A DNA stretch of 64,000 bases from Castellaniella defragrans. GTDB lineage: Bacteria; Pseudomonadota; Gammaproteobacteria; Burkholderiales; Burkholderiaceae_B. Where the stretch lies: NCBI RefSeq assembly GCF_014203015.1, contig NZ_JACHIB010000016.1:1-64000 (forward strand). The letters run 5' to 3'. The notes beneath the pieces are model-generated. The model had not been told where the DNA came from, searched no databases, and saw nothing but the letters and a program-made list of their open reading frames with translations. Each line of letters opens with the position of its first letter. Position 1 is the stretch's first letter. The translations under genes were made by a program, and so were the position numbers. Positions 17,543-26,440 of the stretch are shown here, one piece after another.

Positions 17543-18396
17543 CGCTTGCGTCCGTGTCCGAAGCATCCCCGGCGGCCGACGCCCCCGGGGGCGACGTCTG
17601 GGTCATCGGCGACGTGCAGGGCTGCGCGGGCGCGCTGCGCGCCCTGCTGGCCCATCCCGAGCTCGCCCGCCCCGACACCGAGCTGTGGTTCGCCGGAGAC
17701 CTGGTCAACCGCGGCCCCGATTCCCTGGGGGCGCTGCGCCTGATCCGCGCGCTGGGCGCCCGCGCCCGCCCCATCCTGGGCAACCACGACCTGCACCTGC
17801 TGGCCGTGGTGGCCGGAGTGCGCCCGCCGGGCAGGTCCGACACGATCCAGGACGTCCTGGACGCGCCCGACGCCGCCGAACTGATCGACTGGTTGCGCCA
17901 CCTGCCGCTGCTGGTGCGCGACCGCGGACACGTCATGGTGCACGCCGGCATCCTGCCCGCCTGGACCCTGGAGCAGGCCCAGGCCCTGGCCGGCGAGATC
18001 GAAACCGCGCTGCGCCGGCCCGACTGGCACCCCGCCCTGCACGACCTGTACGGCGAGGAGCCCCTGCAATGGGACGACGCCCTGCGCGGGCCGGACCGCA
18101 TGCGGGTGATCGTCAACGCCCTGACCCGCATGCGGGTCTGCCATGCCGACGGCCGCATGGACTTCCACCACAAGGGCGAACCCCACGCCACGCCGGGGAT
18201 GATGCCCTGGTTCGAGCTGCCCGGACGGCGCGACCCCGCCGTGCCGGTGATCTTCGGCCACTGGTCCGCCCTGGGGCTGCACATCCGTCCCGACGCGATC
18301 TGCCTGGATACCGGCTGCGTCTGGGGGCGTGCGCTGACCGCATTGCGGCTGCGCGACCACCGCATCATCCAGCAGGACTGCGCCGCCTGCCGCTGA
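17539..18396 (+). CDS. apaH: Symmetrical bis(5'-nucleosyl)-tetraphosphatase
   Basis: 285 residues. Hydrolyses Ap4A to two ADP. It has the metallophosphoesterase motifs GDVQGC, GDLVNRGPDS and GNHDLHLLAV, and the late GHWSALG and LDTGCVWG blocks of ApaH. A 16-residue N-terminal extension precedes the usual start at about VWVIGDVQG. It overlaps the lptG stop (ATGA), so it is translationally coupled, and it is convergent with the acyltransferase gene. Confidence 0.95.
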   Translation: MTLASVSEASPAADAPGGDVWVIGDVQGCAGALRALLAHPELARPDTELWFAGDLVNRGPDSLGALRLIRALGARARPILGNHDLHLLAVVAGVRPPGRSDTIQDVLDAPDAAELIDWLRHLPLLVRDRGHVMVHAGILPAWTLEQAQALAGEIETALRRPDWHPALHDLYGEEPLQWDDALRGPDRMRVIVNALTRMRVCHADGRMDFHHKGEPHATPGMMPWFELPGRRDPAVPVIFGHWSALGLHIRPDAICLDTGCVWGRALTALRLRDHRIIQQDCAACR

Positions 18397-18468
18397 GGCC
18401 GCGCGCGGCCCCGCCCGGCCGTGCAGCGGCCGCGATCCCCCCATGGATTCCCGCCGGGACCGGCGCGC

Positions 18469-19242
18469 TCACTCGCCGCGCACGGCCGCGCGGATGGCGG
18501 CATGCGCGCGGCGCGCCAGTTCGCCCCGCACCGGAGCGTCCTGCGGCGGGATCGGCGCCAGGAAGACGCATTCGACCGTCACGCCCCGGGCCCCGAGCAG
18601 GAACCACAGGTTCGCCACCAGGGTCTGTTCGCCGACGAAGGCCAGTTCCGGCGCCCGCCGGCCGCGCTTGAGGAAGCGCAGGGCCACCGGCTGCGTCGGC
18701 ACGCCGGCCCGCACGGCGGCGTCGAACAGGCCCGCGTGGAAGGGCAGCACGTCCGCGCCGTCCGTGGTCGTGCCTTCGGGGAACAGCCCGACGGCCTCGC
18801 CCCGCTCGAAACAGGCGCGCATCTGGCGGCCGGCGGTGCGCACCGCGTGCCGGGAGCGCCGGTCGATGAACAGCGTGCCCGCCCAGGCCACCAGCAGGCC
18901 GATCACCGGCCAGCGCCGGATGTCGCTCTTGGCGACGAAGGACGTGGTGCGCACGCCGTTGAGCACGAAGATGTCCACCCACGAGACGTGATTGGCCACC
19001 CACAGGACGGCGCCCCGTTTCACGGGCTCGCCCAGGCGGCGCACGCGGACCCCGCACAGCCATAGCAGTCCCCGCGACCACGCGCCCACGACCTGGCGCC
19101 GCCGGCGGCGGCTCAGGGCCGGAAACACCACCAGTTCGGTCGCCAGGCCCAGCAGGACCCAGACCGACACGCAGACGAAACGCAACAGGAACAGAAACGG
19201 CGCCACCGGCATCCTCCGCCCCGAACGGGCAATGGCGCTCAT
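18469..19242 (-). CDS. 1-acyl-sn-glycerol-3-phosphate acyltransferase (PlsC-like)
   Basis: 257 residues with this start. An N-terminal membrane helix (FLFLLRFVCVSVWVLLGLA) precedes a PlsC domain. The catalytic HX4D box is seen in NHVSWVDIF, acceptor binding in FPEGTTTDG, and the LFIDRRSR block is conserved. It should acylate lysophosphatidic acid or a related lyso-lipid at the inner membrane. Start choice is uncertain: ATGs at 19245, 19242 and 19212 are in frame. The last has GGAGG directly abutting it, which is too close to be ideal. Confidence 0.9.
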   Translation of the reverse strand: MSAIARSGRRMPVAPFLFLLRFVCVSVWVLLGLATELVVFPALSRRRRRQVVGAWSRGLLWLCGVRVRRLGEPVKRGAVLWVANHVSWVDIFVLNGVRTTSFVAKSDIRRWPVIGLLVAWAGTLFIDRRSRHAVRTAGRQMRACFERGEAVGLFPEGTTTDGADVLPFHAGLFDAAVRAGVPTQPVALRFLKRGRRAPELAFVGEQTLVANLWFLLGARGVTVECVFLAPIPPQDAPVRGELARRAHAAIRAAVRGE

Positions 19243-19300
19243 CATACCCGGGCGGGCGGCCTGGCCGCCGGGCGCGGGCGGGGGCTGGTCCGATCCGGCC

Positions 19301-19849
19301 TCACCGTGGACCGGCGGCGCCCGCACGCGCCGGGTCGTCGAGGTAGCGCTGCAGGATCACGGCGGCGGCCATGGCGTCGTCCGGCGCGCGGCTGCCCAGG
19401 AGCTGCTGGGCCTCCAGGCTGGAGCCGCGCTCGTCCACCAGCACCACGCGCACGCGGAAGCGTCCTTCGATCTGGTGCGCGAAGCGGCGGCTGTGCTGCG
19501 AGGCGGGCTGTTCGCCGCCATCCAGGGTGAGGGGCAGCCCCACGATCACGCGATCGGGCTGCCATTCGGCCAGCAGGGCGCCGACCTGGGCGAAACGCTG
19601 CGCGCGCGTGGCGGGCGTCAGGATGCACAGCGGGCGGGCATGGTTCGTCAGGGTGTTGCCCAGCGCCACGCCGATTTTCTTCAGGCCGAAATCGAAGGCC
19701 AGCAGCGTCTGCTCGGATGGGAGCGCTTCGGCCCGAGGGCCGGAGCCGCTCCGCCCCTGGGCGGGGGTGGCTTCGGCACCGGACAGACAGGGCCTCGCTC
19801 GATCCTGCCCGGAAGGGCAAGGCTCGCGCTGCGGCACGGGGTCAGGCAT
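19301..19849 (-). CDS. ruvX: Putative pre-16S rRNA nuclease RuvX/YqgF
   Basis: 182 residues. The RNase H-like YqgF fold is seen from about residue 50: LAFDFGLKKIGVALGN (first catalytic Asp), VGLPLTLDGGEQ, VVLVDERGSS (Glu) and DDAMAAAVILQRYL (Asp pair). It is thought to finish 16S rRNA 5'-end processing. It carries a 45-residue Pro/Arg/Ser-rich N-terminal extension absent from the usual family length of about 135-140. The start is kept because the ATG overlaps the yqgE stop by 8 bases, a normal coupling for this pair. Confidence 0.9.
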   Translation of the reverse strand: MPDPVPQREPCPSGQDRARPCLSGAEATPAQGRSGSGPRAEALPSEQTLLAFDFGLKKIGVALGNTLTNHARPLCILTPATRAQRFAQVGALLAEWQPDRVIVGLPLTLDGGEQPASQHSRRFAHQIEGRFRVRVVLVDERGSSLEAQQLLGSRAPDDAMAAAVILQRYLDDPARAGAAGPR

Positions 19850-20438
19850 GGCCCGCGTCGCTGGCCAGCATCGAGGCGCGGATGCCCAACTGGGCCAGGG
19901 CGGCGTCGTAGCGGTCCTCGGCGGGCGTGTCGAACAGGATGTCGTTGGACGCCAGCACGTTCAGCCAGGCGTTGCGGGCGAGCTCGTCTTCCAGTTGGCC
20001 CGCGCCCCAGCCGGCATAGCCCAGCGTCACCAGCAGCCGGGACGGGCCGTGGCCCGCGGCGACGTCCTGGAGCACGTCGCGGGACGTGGTGAGCGCCACG
20101 TCGCCGCCCAGCTCGATGCTGGAGCTGTATGTGCCGCGCGGCACGTGCAGCACGAAGCCGCGGTCGGTCTGCACCGGGCCGCCGAAGAAGACCGGCGCGT
20201 TGCGCACCGGGCCGATTTCCAGGGACAGGGTCAGGTCGATGCGCTGCAGCAGGTCGCCGATGGTGAGATCGGTGGGCCGGTTGATCACCAGCCCCAGCGC
20301 GCCGTGCTCGGTGTGTTCGCAGACGTAGATCACGGTATTGGCCAGCTCGCCCGACACCATCCCCGGCATGGCCAGCAGGAACTGCCGGGACAGGTCGATG
20401 CGTGAACCGGCGTCGGAAACATGCGGTACTGTCGTCAT
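19842..20438 (-). CDS. yqgE: YqgE/AlgH family protein
   Basis: 198 residues of the DUF179 family. Recognisable blocks are LSRQFLLAMPGMV, ANTVIYVCEHTEHGALGLVINRP, VFFGGPVQTDRGFVLH and LVTLGYAGWGAGQLEDEL. The family is a small cytoplasmic fold without an assigned catalytic activity and is nearly always paired with ruvX, as here. Shine-Dalgarno AAGGGG lies before the ATG at 20438. A MITE-like repeat lies immediately upstream. Confidence 0.95.
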   Translation of the reverse strand: MTTVPHVSDAGSRIDLSRQFLLAMPGMVSGELANTVIYVCEHTEHGALGLVINRPTDLTIGDLLQRIDLTLSLEIGPVRNAPVFFGGPVQTDRGFVLHVPRGTYSSSIELGGDVALTTSRDVLQDVAAGHGPSRLLVTLGYAGWGAGQLEDELARNAWLNVLASNDILFDTPAEDRYDAALAQLGIRASMLASDAGHA

Positions 20439-20466
20439 GGCGGTCCCCTTGTAGTCCGGCCCCGAG

Positions 20467-20627
20467 GGAGCCTCTGAATAAGTCGAGCGGAAAGCGGGCG
20501 CCGCGGATCGGGATGGGATGCAAGGCGCGAACCGCAGCCATGACCGGTGCCATGGCGAGGATGAGCAACGCCGCAGACCGCCCGAGTCCGCAGATGCACG
20601 CGGCGCGAGGACTTGTTCAGAGGTTCC
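20467..20627. repeat. 161-bp element with 18-bp terminal inverted repeats (MITE-like)
   Basis: GGAGCCTCTGAATAAGTC at 20467-20484 is matched by the complement of 20610-20627 at 16 of 18 positions. Between them are GC-rich sequences with no start, ribosome-binding site or conserved frame. It lies between the rubredoxin and yqgE genes, about 30 bases before the yqgE start. The size and ends are like non-autonomous repeats scattered in related genomes; only one copy is in this window. Confidence 0.55.
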
Positions 20628-20694
20628 CCGTGCCCATGATGCTAGAGTATCAGAAACGCCCTCGAACACCCACAGGGCCTGTGGGGACGAAGCC

Positions 20695-20859
20695 TCAGAT
20701 CTCGATCAATTCAAAGTCTTCCTTGCGGGCGCCGCATTCGGGGCAGACCCAGTTGGGCGGCACGTCCTCCCAGCGCGTGCCGGGCGCGATCCCGTCTTCC
20801 GGGAAGCCGGCCGCCTCGTCGTAGATCCAGCCGCAGATCAGGCACATCCAGGTTCGCAT
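20695..20859 (-). CDS. Rubredoxin
   Basis: 54 residues. Binds one iron by four cysteines: Cys6 and Cys9 in CLICG, Cys39 and Cys42 in CPECG, with the conserved YDEAAGFPEDGIAPGTRWEDVP loop segment between them. It acts as a small cytoplasmic one-electron carrier. The start at 20859 gives the exact family length. Longer in-frame starts upstream have no homology. Confidence 0.96.
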   Translation of the reverse strand: MRTWMCLICGWIYDEAAGFPEDGIAPGTRWEDVPPNWVCPECGARKEDFELIEI

Positions 20860-21044
20860 GGCAATCAAATCCTCATCTTCTCCGATCGGGCGGGCGCAGG
20901 GCGGTCCGCAGGGGAGCGCCCCGCATCCGGCCTCATGCATTCGACTCATTCGATTAGAATGGGTGCCATAGTACACAAACCGCCGTACCCCGACCGCTGT
21001 ACATCAACCGCCGGCCGTGGCGACCGGCCGCTTCTTCCGCCGTC

Positions 21045-21854
21045 ATGCCCGCGCCCGACTCCCCTTCCGTCCCCCTGCCCCTGATTTTCGGTCCGTTCGA
21101 TCCCAGCGGGGCCAGTCACCTGCCGATCGACGCGGTCATTTGCGCCGGCCTGGGCGCGCACGCCGGGTCGGTGGCCACCGCCATCCACGTCCAGGATACC
21201 GCCGGCACGGAAACCATCCAGCGCCTGACGCCGGACCTGATCGACGACCAGGCCCGCTGCCTGCTGGAAGACATGGCCATCGGCGCGCTGAAGATCGGCC
21301 CGCAGTACGACCCCGAAACCATCTCGACGCTGGCGCAGATCGCGGCCGACTACAGCGCGCTGCCCCTGGTGCTGCAGCTGAGCGCGCCGCCGCCGGTGTC
21401 CGACCTGGAAGACCTGGACCCCGAGGAAACCGTCGGCGCGCTGCTCGAACTGCTGGTGCCCCAGGCGCACATCGTCGTCGTCGACGCCCGCCTGCCGGAG
21501 CAATGGGCCGGCCAGGGCCTGCTGTCCTCGGCCCGGGCCGACGATCCGATCGGCGCCCTGCACGAATTCGGCGCGCCGCTGGTCCTGTGCTGCAATGCGG
21601 CGCTGGGCCCCGGGCTGAACGGCCTGATCCTGCACGCGCAGGAGCCGCCCGGCAGCCGCTGGCCCTGGCCCACTCCGCGCGTGCGCACGGGCGACGCCGA
21701 AAGCCTGCTCGCCACGGTGCTGTGCTGCCTGCTGGCGCGCGGGCTGGACCCGGCGGAGGCCGTCCCCCAGGCCGTGGCCACCGCCACCGCCCTGCTGGAG
21801 CGGCACTTCCACCCCGGCATGGGGCAGCGCATCCTGCTGCACGCCGCGCCATGA
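21045..21854 (+). CDS. ThiD-like hydroxymethylpyrimidine kinase, divergent
   Basis: 269 residues of the ribokinase-like ThiD family, which phosphorylates HMP and HMP-P for thiamine synthesis. The N-terminal block FGPFDPSGASHLPIDAVIC corresponds to the usual SDPSGGAGIQADLKT, with the substrate segment altered. VATAIHVQDTAG matches the VITALTAQNT block. In the C-terminal anion-hole motif the usual GTGC is replaced by RTGD (RTGDAESLLATV), which puts Asp where ThiD has Cys, as in PdxK and PfkB. It is followed by thiE, which supports a thiamine role, but activity as a normal ThiD is uncertain. Rubredoxin is divergent. Confidence 0.75.
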   Translation: MPAPDSPSVPLPLIFGPFDPSGASHLPIDAVICAGLGAHAGSVATAIHVQDTAGTETIQRLTPDLIDDQARCLLEDMAIGALKIGPQYDPETISTLAQIAADYSALPLVLQLSAPPPVSDLEDLDPEETVGALLELLVPQAHIVVVDARLPEQWAGQGLLSSARADDPIGALHEFGAPLVLCCNAALGPGLNGLILHAQEPPGSRWPWPTPRVRTGDAESLLATVLCCLLARGLDPAEAVPQAVATATALLERHFHPGMGQRILLHAAP

Positions 21855-21903
21855 CCGCCGCACGCCGCGCCATGACCGCCGCACGCCCCGCCATGTCCGC
21901 CGC
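21841..21903 (+). repeat. 21-bp tandem repeat, three copies, across the ThiD-like stop codon
   Basis: Units 21841-21861 and 21862-21882 are identical, and 21883-21903 differs at two positions. The unit is 7 codons long, so copy-number change would not shift frame. The first unit contains the stop codon TGA at 21852-21854. Degenerate relatives of the unit continue toward 21990. Confidence 0.8.
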
Positions 21904-22044
21904 ATGCCGCATTGCCTCACGCTTGCCCATGGCCATCGCATGCCGCGCCGATTCACGCGCCCTCATGCCCGCCGCATGCCGTGCCGCTTCGCGCTGCGCC
22001 ACGACGCATTCCGTCCCGGCCTCCCGCCGCAGGAGGGCGGTCCG

Positions 22045-22773
22045 ATGAGCGCGCGGGACACGACCCGTTTCCCGCGCGGCCTGTACGGCGTCACGCCCGA
22101 CTGGGCCGACACCGACCGCATGCTGGCCGCCATCGAACAGGCCCATGCCGGCGGCATGACCGCCCTGCAATGGCGCCGCAAGCACGGTGCCCAGGCCGAA
22201 CTGCGCGCCCAGGCCCGCGCGGTGCGCGAGCTGTGCCTGCGGCTGGGCCTGGTCCTGATCGTCAACGACGACTGGCGCCTGGCGGCCGACCTGGACGCCG
22301 ACGGCGCCCACCTGGGCCGCGACGACGGCGCCGTCGCCCAGGCGCGCCTGGCGCTGGGCTCGGACAAGCTGATCGGCTGCTCCTGCTACGACCAGCCCGG
22401 GCTGGCCGCCCGGCGGCTGCAGGACGACGCCGACTACATCGCCTTCGGCGCGATGTACCCGTCCCGCGTCAAGCCCGAGGCCGTGCACGCCACCCTGGGC
22501 CACGTCCGCGCCGGCCGCCGCCTGGCCGAGGCGCATGCGTCCGGCGCCCCCGCCGGCGCCATGGCCGGCCGCGAACCGCTCGCCGGCGCGCCGCGGCATC
22601 CGCGCGCGGCCGTGGTGGCGATCGGCGGCATCACCCCCGACAACGCCGCCCCCGTGATCCAGGCGGGCGCCGACAGCATCGCCGTGATCAGCGCCCTGTT
22701 CGAGGTCCCCGACATCCGCGCCGCCGCGCGGCGCTGCGCCGCCCTGTTCGACGCCGATGCCGGCCGCCCATGA
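22045..22773 (+). CDS. thiE: Thiamine phosphate synthase
   Basis: 242 residues. Joins HMP-PP and thiazole phosphate to thiamine phosphate. TIM-barrel motifs are LQWRRKHG near the N-terminus, [28 protein letters not shown] (usual GVS-[CT]-H), [14 protein letters not shown] and [11 protein letters not shown]. Slight departures from the family consensus and an Ala/Gly-rich insertion of about 20 residues before the last block ([17 protein letters not shown]) are seen. The ATG at 22045 is preferred to upstream ATGs because AGGAGGG lies 7 bases before it; the upstream part is repeat-derived. Confidence 0.92.
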   Translation: MSARDTTRFPRGLYGVTPDWADTDRMLAAIEQAHAGGMTALQWRRKHGAQAELRAQARAVRELCLRLGLVLIVNDDWRLAADLDADGAHLGRDDGAVAQARLALGSDKLIGCSCYDQPGLAARRLQDDADYIAFGAMYPSRVKPEAVHATLGHVRAGRRLAEAHASGAPAGAMAGREPLAGAPRHPRAAVVAIGGITPDNAAPVIQAGADSIAVISALFEVPDIRAAARRCAALFDADAGRP

Positions 22774-22840
22774 ACTCCGTCCGGCCGCGTCCGACACGCG
22801 CCGGTCCTTCCCGAAACCCCGCAGCAACCGGAATCCCGCC

Positions 22841-24118
22841 ATGTCCCGCAACACTGAACTCTTCGACCGCGCCTGCCGCGCCATCCCGGGCGGCGTCAAC
22901 TCGCCCGTGCGCGCCTTCCGCTCCGTGGGCGGCACTCCGCCCTTCATCGCCCGCGCCCAGGGCCCCTACCTGTGGGATGCCGAAGGCACCCGCTACATCG
23001 ACTACATCGGCTCCTGGGGCCCGGCCATCCTGGGCCACGCCGATCCCGAAGTCGTCGCCGCCGTGCAGGCCGCCGCCGTGGACGGCCTGTCCTTCGGCGC
23101 GCCCACCGAGGCCGAGATCGAACTGGCCGAGGCCATCATCGAGCGCATTCCCTCGATCGAGCAGGTGCGCCTGGTCAGTTCGGGCACCGAGGCCACCATG
23201 TCGGCGATCCGGCTGGCGCGCGGCCACACCGGCCGCCCGAAGATCATAAAGTTCGAGGGCTGCTACCACGGCCACGCCGACAGCCTGCTGGTCAAGGCCG
23301 GCTCGGGCATGCTGACCTTCGGCAACCCCACTTCGGCCGGCGTGCCGCCCGAATTCGTGCAGCACACCCTGGTGCTGGACTACAACGACCTGGCCGCCGT
23401 CGAGGCCGCCTTCGCCCAATACCCCGAGGACATCGCCTGCGTCATCGTCGAGCCGATCGCCGGCAACATGAACATGGTGCGCCCGGCCGCCGGCTTCCTC
23501 GAAGGCCTGCGCGCCCTGTGCACGCGCCACGGCGCGGTGCTGATCTTCGACGAGGTCATGACCGGGCTGCGCGTGGGCCCGCGAGGCATGCAGGGCCTGT
23601 GCGGCGTCACGCCCGACATGACCACGCTGGCCAAGATCATCGGCGGCGGCATGCCGGTGGGCGCCTTCGGCGGCCGCGCCGAGATCATGGCCGGCATCGC
23701 GCCGCTGGGCGCGGTCTACCAGGCGGGCACGCTGTCGGGCAATCCGGTGGCGGTCGCCGCCGGGCGCGTCACCCTGCGCCGCCTGGCCGAGCCGGGCTTC
23801 TACGACGCCCTGCACCGGCAGACCGGCCTGCTGATCCAGGGCCTGGTCGAGCGCGCGCGGCGCCACGGCGTGGCCTTCAGCGGCGACTGGCAGGGCGGCC
23901 TGTTCGGCCTGTATTTCCGCGCCACGGTGCCGACCAGCCTGGCCGAGGTCTCCGCCAGCGACACCGACGCCTTCAAGCGCTTCTTCCACGGCATGCTGGC
24001 CGAAGGCGTGCATTTCGCGCCCTCGGCCTTCGAGGCCGGCTTCGTCTCGGCCACCCACGACGACGCCGTCATCCAGGCGACGCTGGACGCGGCCGACCGG
24101 GTCTTCGCCCGGCTGTAG
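22841..24118 (+). CDS. hemL: Glutamate-1-semialdehyde 2,1-aminomutase
   Basis: 425 residues. PLP enzyme that converts glutamate-1-semialdehyde to 5-aminolevulinate in the C5 haem pathway. PLP Lys265 lies in [18 protein letters not shown]. Other blocks are [46 protein letters not shown] and IFDEVMTG. The start at 22841 gives the standard N-terminus ([11 protein letters not shown]). It follows thiE with 67 bases between. Confidence 0.98.
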   Translation: MSRNTELFDRACRAIPGGVNSPVRAFRSVGGTPPFIARAQGPYLWDAEGTRYIDYIGSWGPAILGHADPEVVAAVQAAAVDGLSFGAPTEAEIELAEAIIERIPSIEQVRLVSSGTEATMSAIRLARGHTGRPKIIKFEGCYHGHADSLLVKAGSGMLTFGNPTSAGVPPEFVQHTLVLDYNDLAAVEAAFAQYPEDIACVIVEPIAGNMNMVRPAAGFLEGLRALCTRHGAVLIFDEVMTGLRVGPRGMQGLCGVTPDMTTLAKIIGGGMPVGAFGGRAEIMAGIAPLGAVYQAGTLSGNPVAVAAGRVTLRRLAEPGFYDALHRQTGLLIQGLVERARRHGVAFSGDWQGGLFGLYFRATVPTSLAEVSASDTDAFKRFFHGMLAEGVHFAPSAFEAGFVSATHDDAVIQATLDAADRVFARL

Positions 24119-24223
24119 CAACAGCCCCGCACCTCGCCGCCCGCGAGCGGCTCCGATTCGGCGGGCATGCAGCGGTCCATTGGGACCCTTGCATGCCCGA
24201 TCTCATCTTAAATAGTCCGAACT

Positions 24224-24236
24224 TCAAGTTTCTTGA
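24224..24236. promoter_or_regulatory. Candidate MarR operator 1 (TCAAG-TTT-CTTGA)
   Basis: A perfect short palindrome in the 190-base gap upstream of the marR gene. It shares the TCAAG/CTTGA half-site with a second palindrome at 24272-24293. MarR proteins usually bind palindromes near their own promoter. Placement and half-site sharing are seen; binding is inferred. Confidence 0.4.
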
Positions 24237-24271
24237 CGCAGGACAAGGACATGCCGCTTCCGGTTCCCTAC

Positions 24272-24293
24272 ACTTGACGTGCTCTGATCAAGT
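24272..24293. promoter_or_regulatory. Candidate MarR operator 2 (ACTTGA N10 TCAAGT)
   Basis: Inverted half-sites ACTTGA at 24272-24277 and TCAAGT at 24288-24293, ending 17 bases before the marR start codon. Binding here would cover the ribosome-binding region or transcription start. Confidence 0.4.
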
Positions 24294-24310
24294 CCGCCAG
24301 GAGGCGCGTC

Positions 24311-24838
24311 ATGACCGACTACACCCAATACGCCGCTACCCAGCACCCCGCCGTCACCCCCCCGGTGCCGGATCTCGAAACCCAGGCCACCGGCCAGGAG
24401 CCGCAGGATCTGCGCCTGTGGCTGCGCATGCTCAGCTGCTGCACGCTGATCGAAAACGAACTGCGCAGCCGGCTGCGCACCGAATTCCAGACCACGCTGC
24501 CGCGCTTCGACCTGATGTCGCAGCTCACCCATGCCCCCAAGGGCCTGAAAATGAGCGAACTGTCCCGCCTGATGATGGTCACCAACGGCAACATCACCGG
24601 CATCACCGACCAGCTGGAAAAAGACGGCCTGGTCGAACGCCTGAAAGACGACTCGGACCGCCGCAGTTCGCTGATCCGCCTCACCATGAAGGGCCGCCGC
24701 TACCATCGCCGCATGCAGCGCGCGCACGCCACCTGGATCCAGTCCCTGCTGGGCGGCCTGGCGCCGTCCGCGCGGGCCATGCTGTTCGATCTCCTGGGCG
24801 ACCTGAAGCAATCCACCTACGCGCGCCTGCCGGCCTGA
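24311..24838 (+). CDS. MarR-family transcriptional regulator
   Basis: 175 residues. A winged helix-turn-helix occupies about 75-130: LSRLMMVTNGNITGITDQLEKDGLVER with the wing DDSDRRSSLIRLTMKGR. Flanking helices form the dimer. The 30-residue N-terminal extension is Pro/Thr-rich. MarR proteins respond to phenolic or other small ligands. No obvious target operon is adjacent (hemL upstream, argJ downstream), so autoregulation is the only target the sequence suggests. A strong terminator separates it from argJ. Confidence 0.9.
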   Translation: MTDYTQYAATQHPAVTPPVPDLETQATGQEPQDLRLWLRMLSCCTLIENELRSRLRTEFQTTLPRFDLMSQLTHAPKGLKMSELSRLMMVTNGNITGITDQLEKDGLVERLKDDSDRRSSLIRLTMKGRRYHRRMQRAHATWIQSLLGGLAPSARAMLFDLLGDLKQSTYARLPA

Positions 24839-24941
24839 ACGCCAGGACTCCCGCGCGCCGCGGGCCTGACGCACCCGGACCGCATGCGCGCGGCAAGGCG
24901 GACGGGCACCGCAACGCACCGCCCGATTCCGCAGATGCACC

Positions 24942-24977
24942 GCCCCCATTCGGCATAGAATGGGGGCTTATTTTTTG
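24942..24977 (+). terminator. Intrinsic terminator between marR and argJ
   Basis: GCCCCCATTC at 24942-24951 pairs perfectly with GAATGGGGGC at 24958-24967 around a 6-base loop, followed by TTATTTTTT. It ends only 19 bases before the argJ start codon, so argJ must be read from a promoter overlapping this structure, or terminator read-through contributes. Confidence 0.88.
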
Positions 24978-24995
24978 CTACGGATCCCCTCCGCC

Positions 24996-26222
24996 ATGGC
25001 CATCAACCTGATCATCCCGGCGCAAGACGCCATCCATCCGATTCCCGGCATCCGCATCGGCACGGCCGAGGCCGGCATCCGCAAGGCCGGGCGCCGCGAC
25101 CTGACCGTCCTGCTGCTGGACGAAGGCGCGTCGGTGGCGGGGGTCTTCACGCGCAACCGCTTCCGCGCCGCGCCGGTCCAGGTCTGCGAGGCCCACCTGG
25201 CCGCCGGCGCCGGCATCCGCGCGCTGGTCATCAACACCGGCAACGCCAACGCGGGCACCGGAGAACCCGGCCTGCGGGCCGCCCTCGACACCTGCCGCGC
25301 CCTGGCCGGCCGCCTGGGCGTGGCGCCCGAGCAGATCCTGCCGTTCTCCACCGGCGTCATCCTGGAGCCGCTGCCCGTGGACCGCCTGATCGCCGGCCTG
25401 CCGGCCGCGCTGGACGACGCCCGCCCGGACCACTGGTTCGAGGCAGCCCACAGCATCATGACCACGGACACCCAGCCCAAGATCCATTCCGTCCGGATCG
25501 AGCTGGGCGGCATCCCGGTCTCGATCACCGGCATCAGCAAGGGCGCGGGCATGATCCGCCCCAACATGGCCACCATGCTGGGTTTCCTGGGCACGGACGC
25601 GGGCCTGCCGCCGGGGCTGCTGCGCACCCTGGCCAAACGCATCGCCGACCAGTCCTTCAACCGCATCACGGTGGACGGCGACACCTCCACCAACGATTCC
25701 TTCATCCTCATCGCCACCGGCGCCAGCGGCGCGCACATCGAATCCGAACAGGACCCGCGCTTCGCCGCGCTGGCCGAGGCCCTGACGGCCGCCGCGCGCG
25801 ACCTCGCCCAGAAGATCGTGCGCGACGCCGAGGGCGCGACGAAATTCATGACCATCCGCGTCGAGCAGGCCGCCTCCACCGACGAGGCCCTGAAAGTCGC
25901 CTACGCCATCGCCCATTCGCCGCTGGTCAAGACCGCCTTCTACGCCTCCGACCCCAACCTCGGCCGCATCCTGGCGGCGATCGGCTACGCCGGCATCGAC
26001 GACCTCGACGTCTCGAAGCTGACGCTGTGGCTGGGCGACGTGCGGGTGGCCTCGCAGGGCGGCCGCGACCCCGGCTACCGCGAGGAAGACGGCCAGCGCG
26101 TGATGGCGGAAGCCGAGATCCTCGTGCGCGTCGCCCTGGGCCGCGGCGAGGTGGCCGACACGGTCTACACCTGCGATTTCTCGCACGAATACGTCAGCAT
26201 CAACGCCGACTACCGCTCGTAG
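24996..26222 (+). CDS. argJ: Bifunctional glutamate N-acetyltransferase/amino-acid acetyltransferase
   Basis: 408 residues. Transfers acetyl groups from N-acetylornithine to glutamate and can make N-acetylglutamate from acetyl-CoA in arginine synthesis. The protein self-cleaves before a conserved Thr. In this protein the nucleophile is probably the Thr in [17 protein letters not shown], with DAEGATKFM (Thr282) the other conserved Thr block. Other blocks: [24 protein letters not shown] and [11 protein letters not shown]. The end NADYRS is typical. The ATG at 24996 gives the standard N-terminus. Confidence 0.96.
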   Translation: MAINLIIPAQDAIHPIPGIRIGTAEAGIRKAGRRDLTVLLLDEGASVAGVFTRNRFRAAPVQVCEAHLAAGAGIRALVINTGNANAGTGEPGLRAALDTCRALAGRLGVAPEQILPFSTGVILEPLPVDRLIAGLPAALDDARPDHWFEAAHSIMTTDTQPKIHSVRIELGGIPVSITGISKGAGMIRPNMATMLGFLGTDAGLPPGLLRTLAKRIADQSFNRITVDGDTSTNDSFILIATGASGAHIESEQDPRFAALAEALTAAARDLAQKIVRDAEGATKFMTIRVEQAASTDEALKVAYAIAHSPLVKTAFYASDPNLGRILAAIGYAGIDDLDVSKLTLWLGDVRVASQGGRDPGYREEDGQRVMAEAEILVRVALGRGEVADTVYTCDFSHEYVSINADYRS

Positions 26223-26269
26223 GCGCGTCGGGCCCGCCCGCGTCCGGAGAAACCCGGCGCAGAAACCGC

Positions 26270-26299
26270 TTGATTTACAAAAGGATTTCTGCGTAAAAT
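26270..26299 (+). promoter_or_regulatory. Candidate sigma-70 promoter for rplU-rpmA
   Basis: TTGATT at 26270-26275 and TAAAAT at 26294-26299 with an 18-base spacer, in an AT-rich patch 140 bases before rplU. The leader in between is not recognisably structured. Confidence 0.5.
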
Positions 26300-26440
26300 G
26301 CAGGGCTTGGCCATGTCCCCACTGGATTTGGCCGTTTTTGGCATACCCGGGCAGGTTCATCTGGGCCTTGCGCCTTGCGGCGATTGCGCCGCGCGCGCAG
26401 TTCCCGCCGCCCGACCCGGGCATTCTCACAGGAAATCCCC

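Noticed and set aside
19245-19326. Longer start for the PlsC-like gene
   Set aside because: The added residues are Pro/Gly-rich without homology and there is no Shine-Dalgarno before the distal start.
21904-22044. Upstream start for thiE (47 extra residues)
   Set aside because: The extra part is encoded by the decayed 21-bp repeat. AGGAGGG before the ATG at 22045 and the family N-terminus decide for the shorter form.
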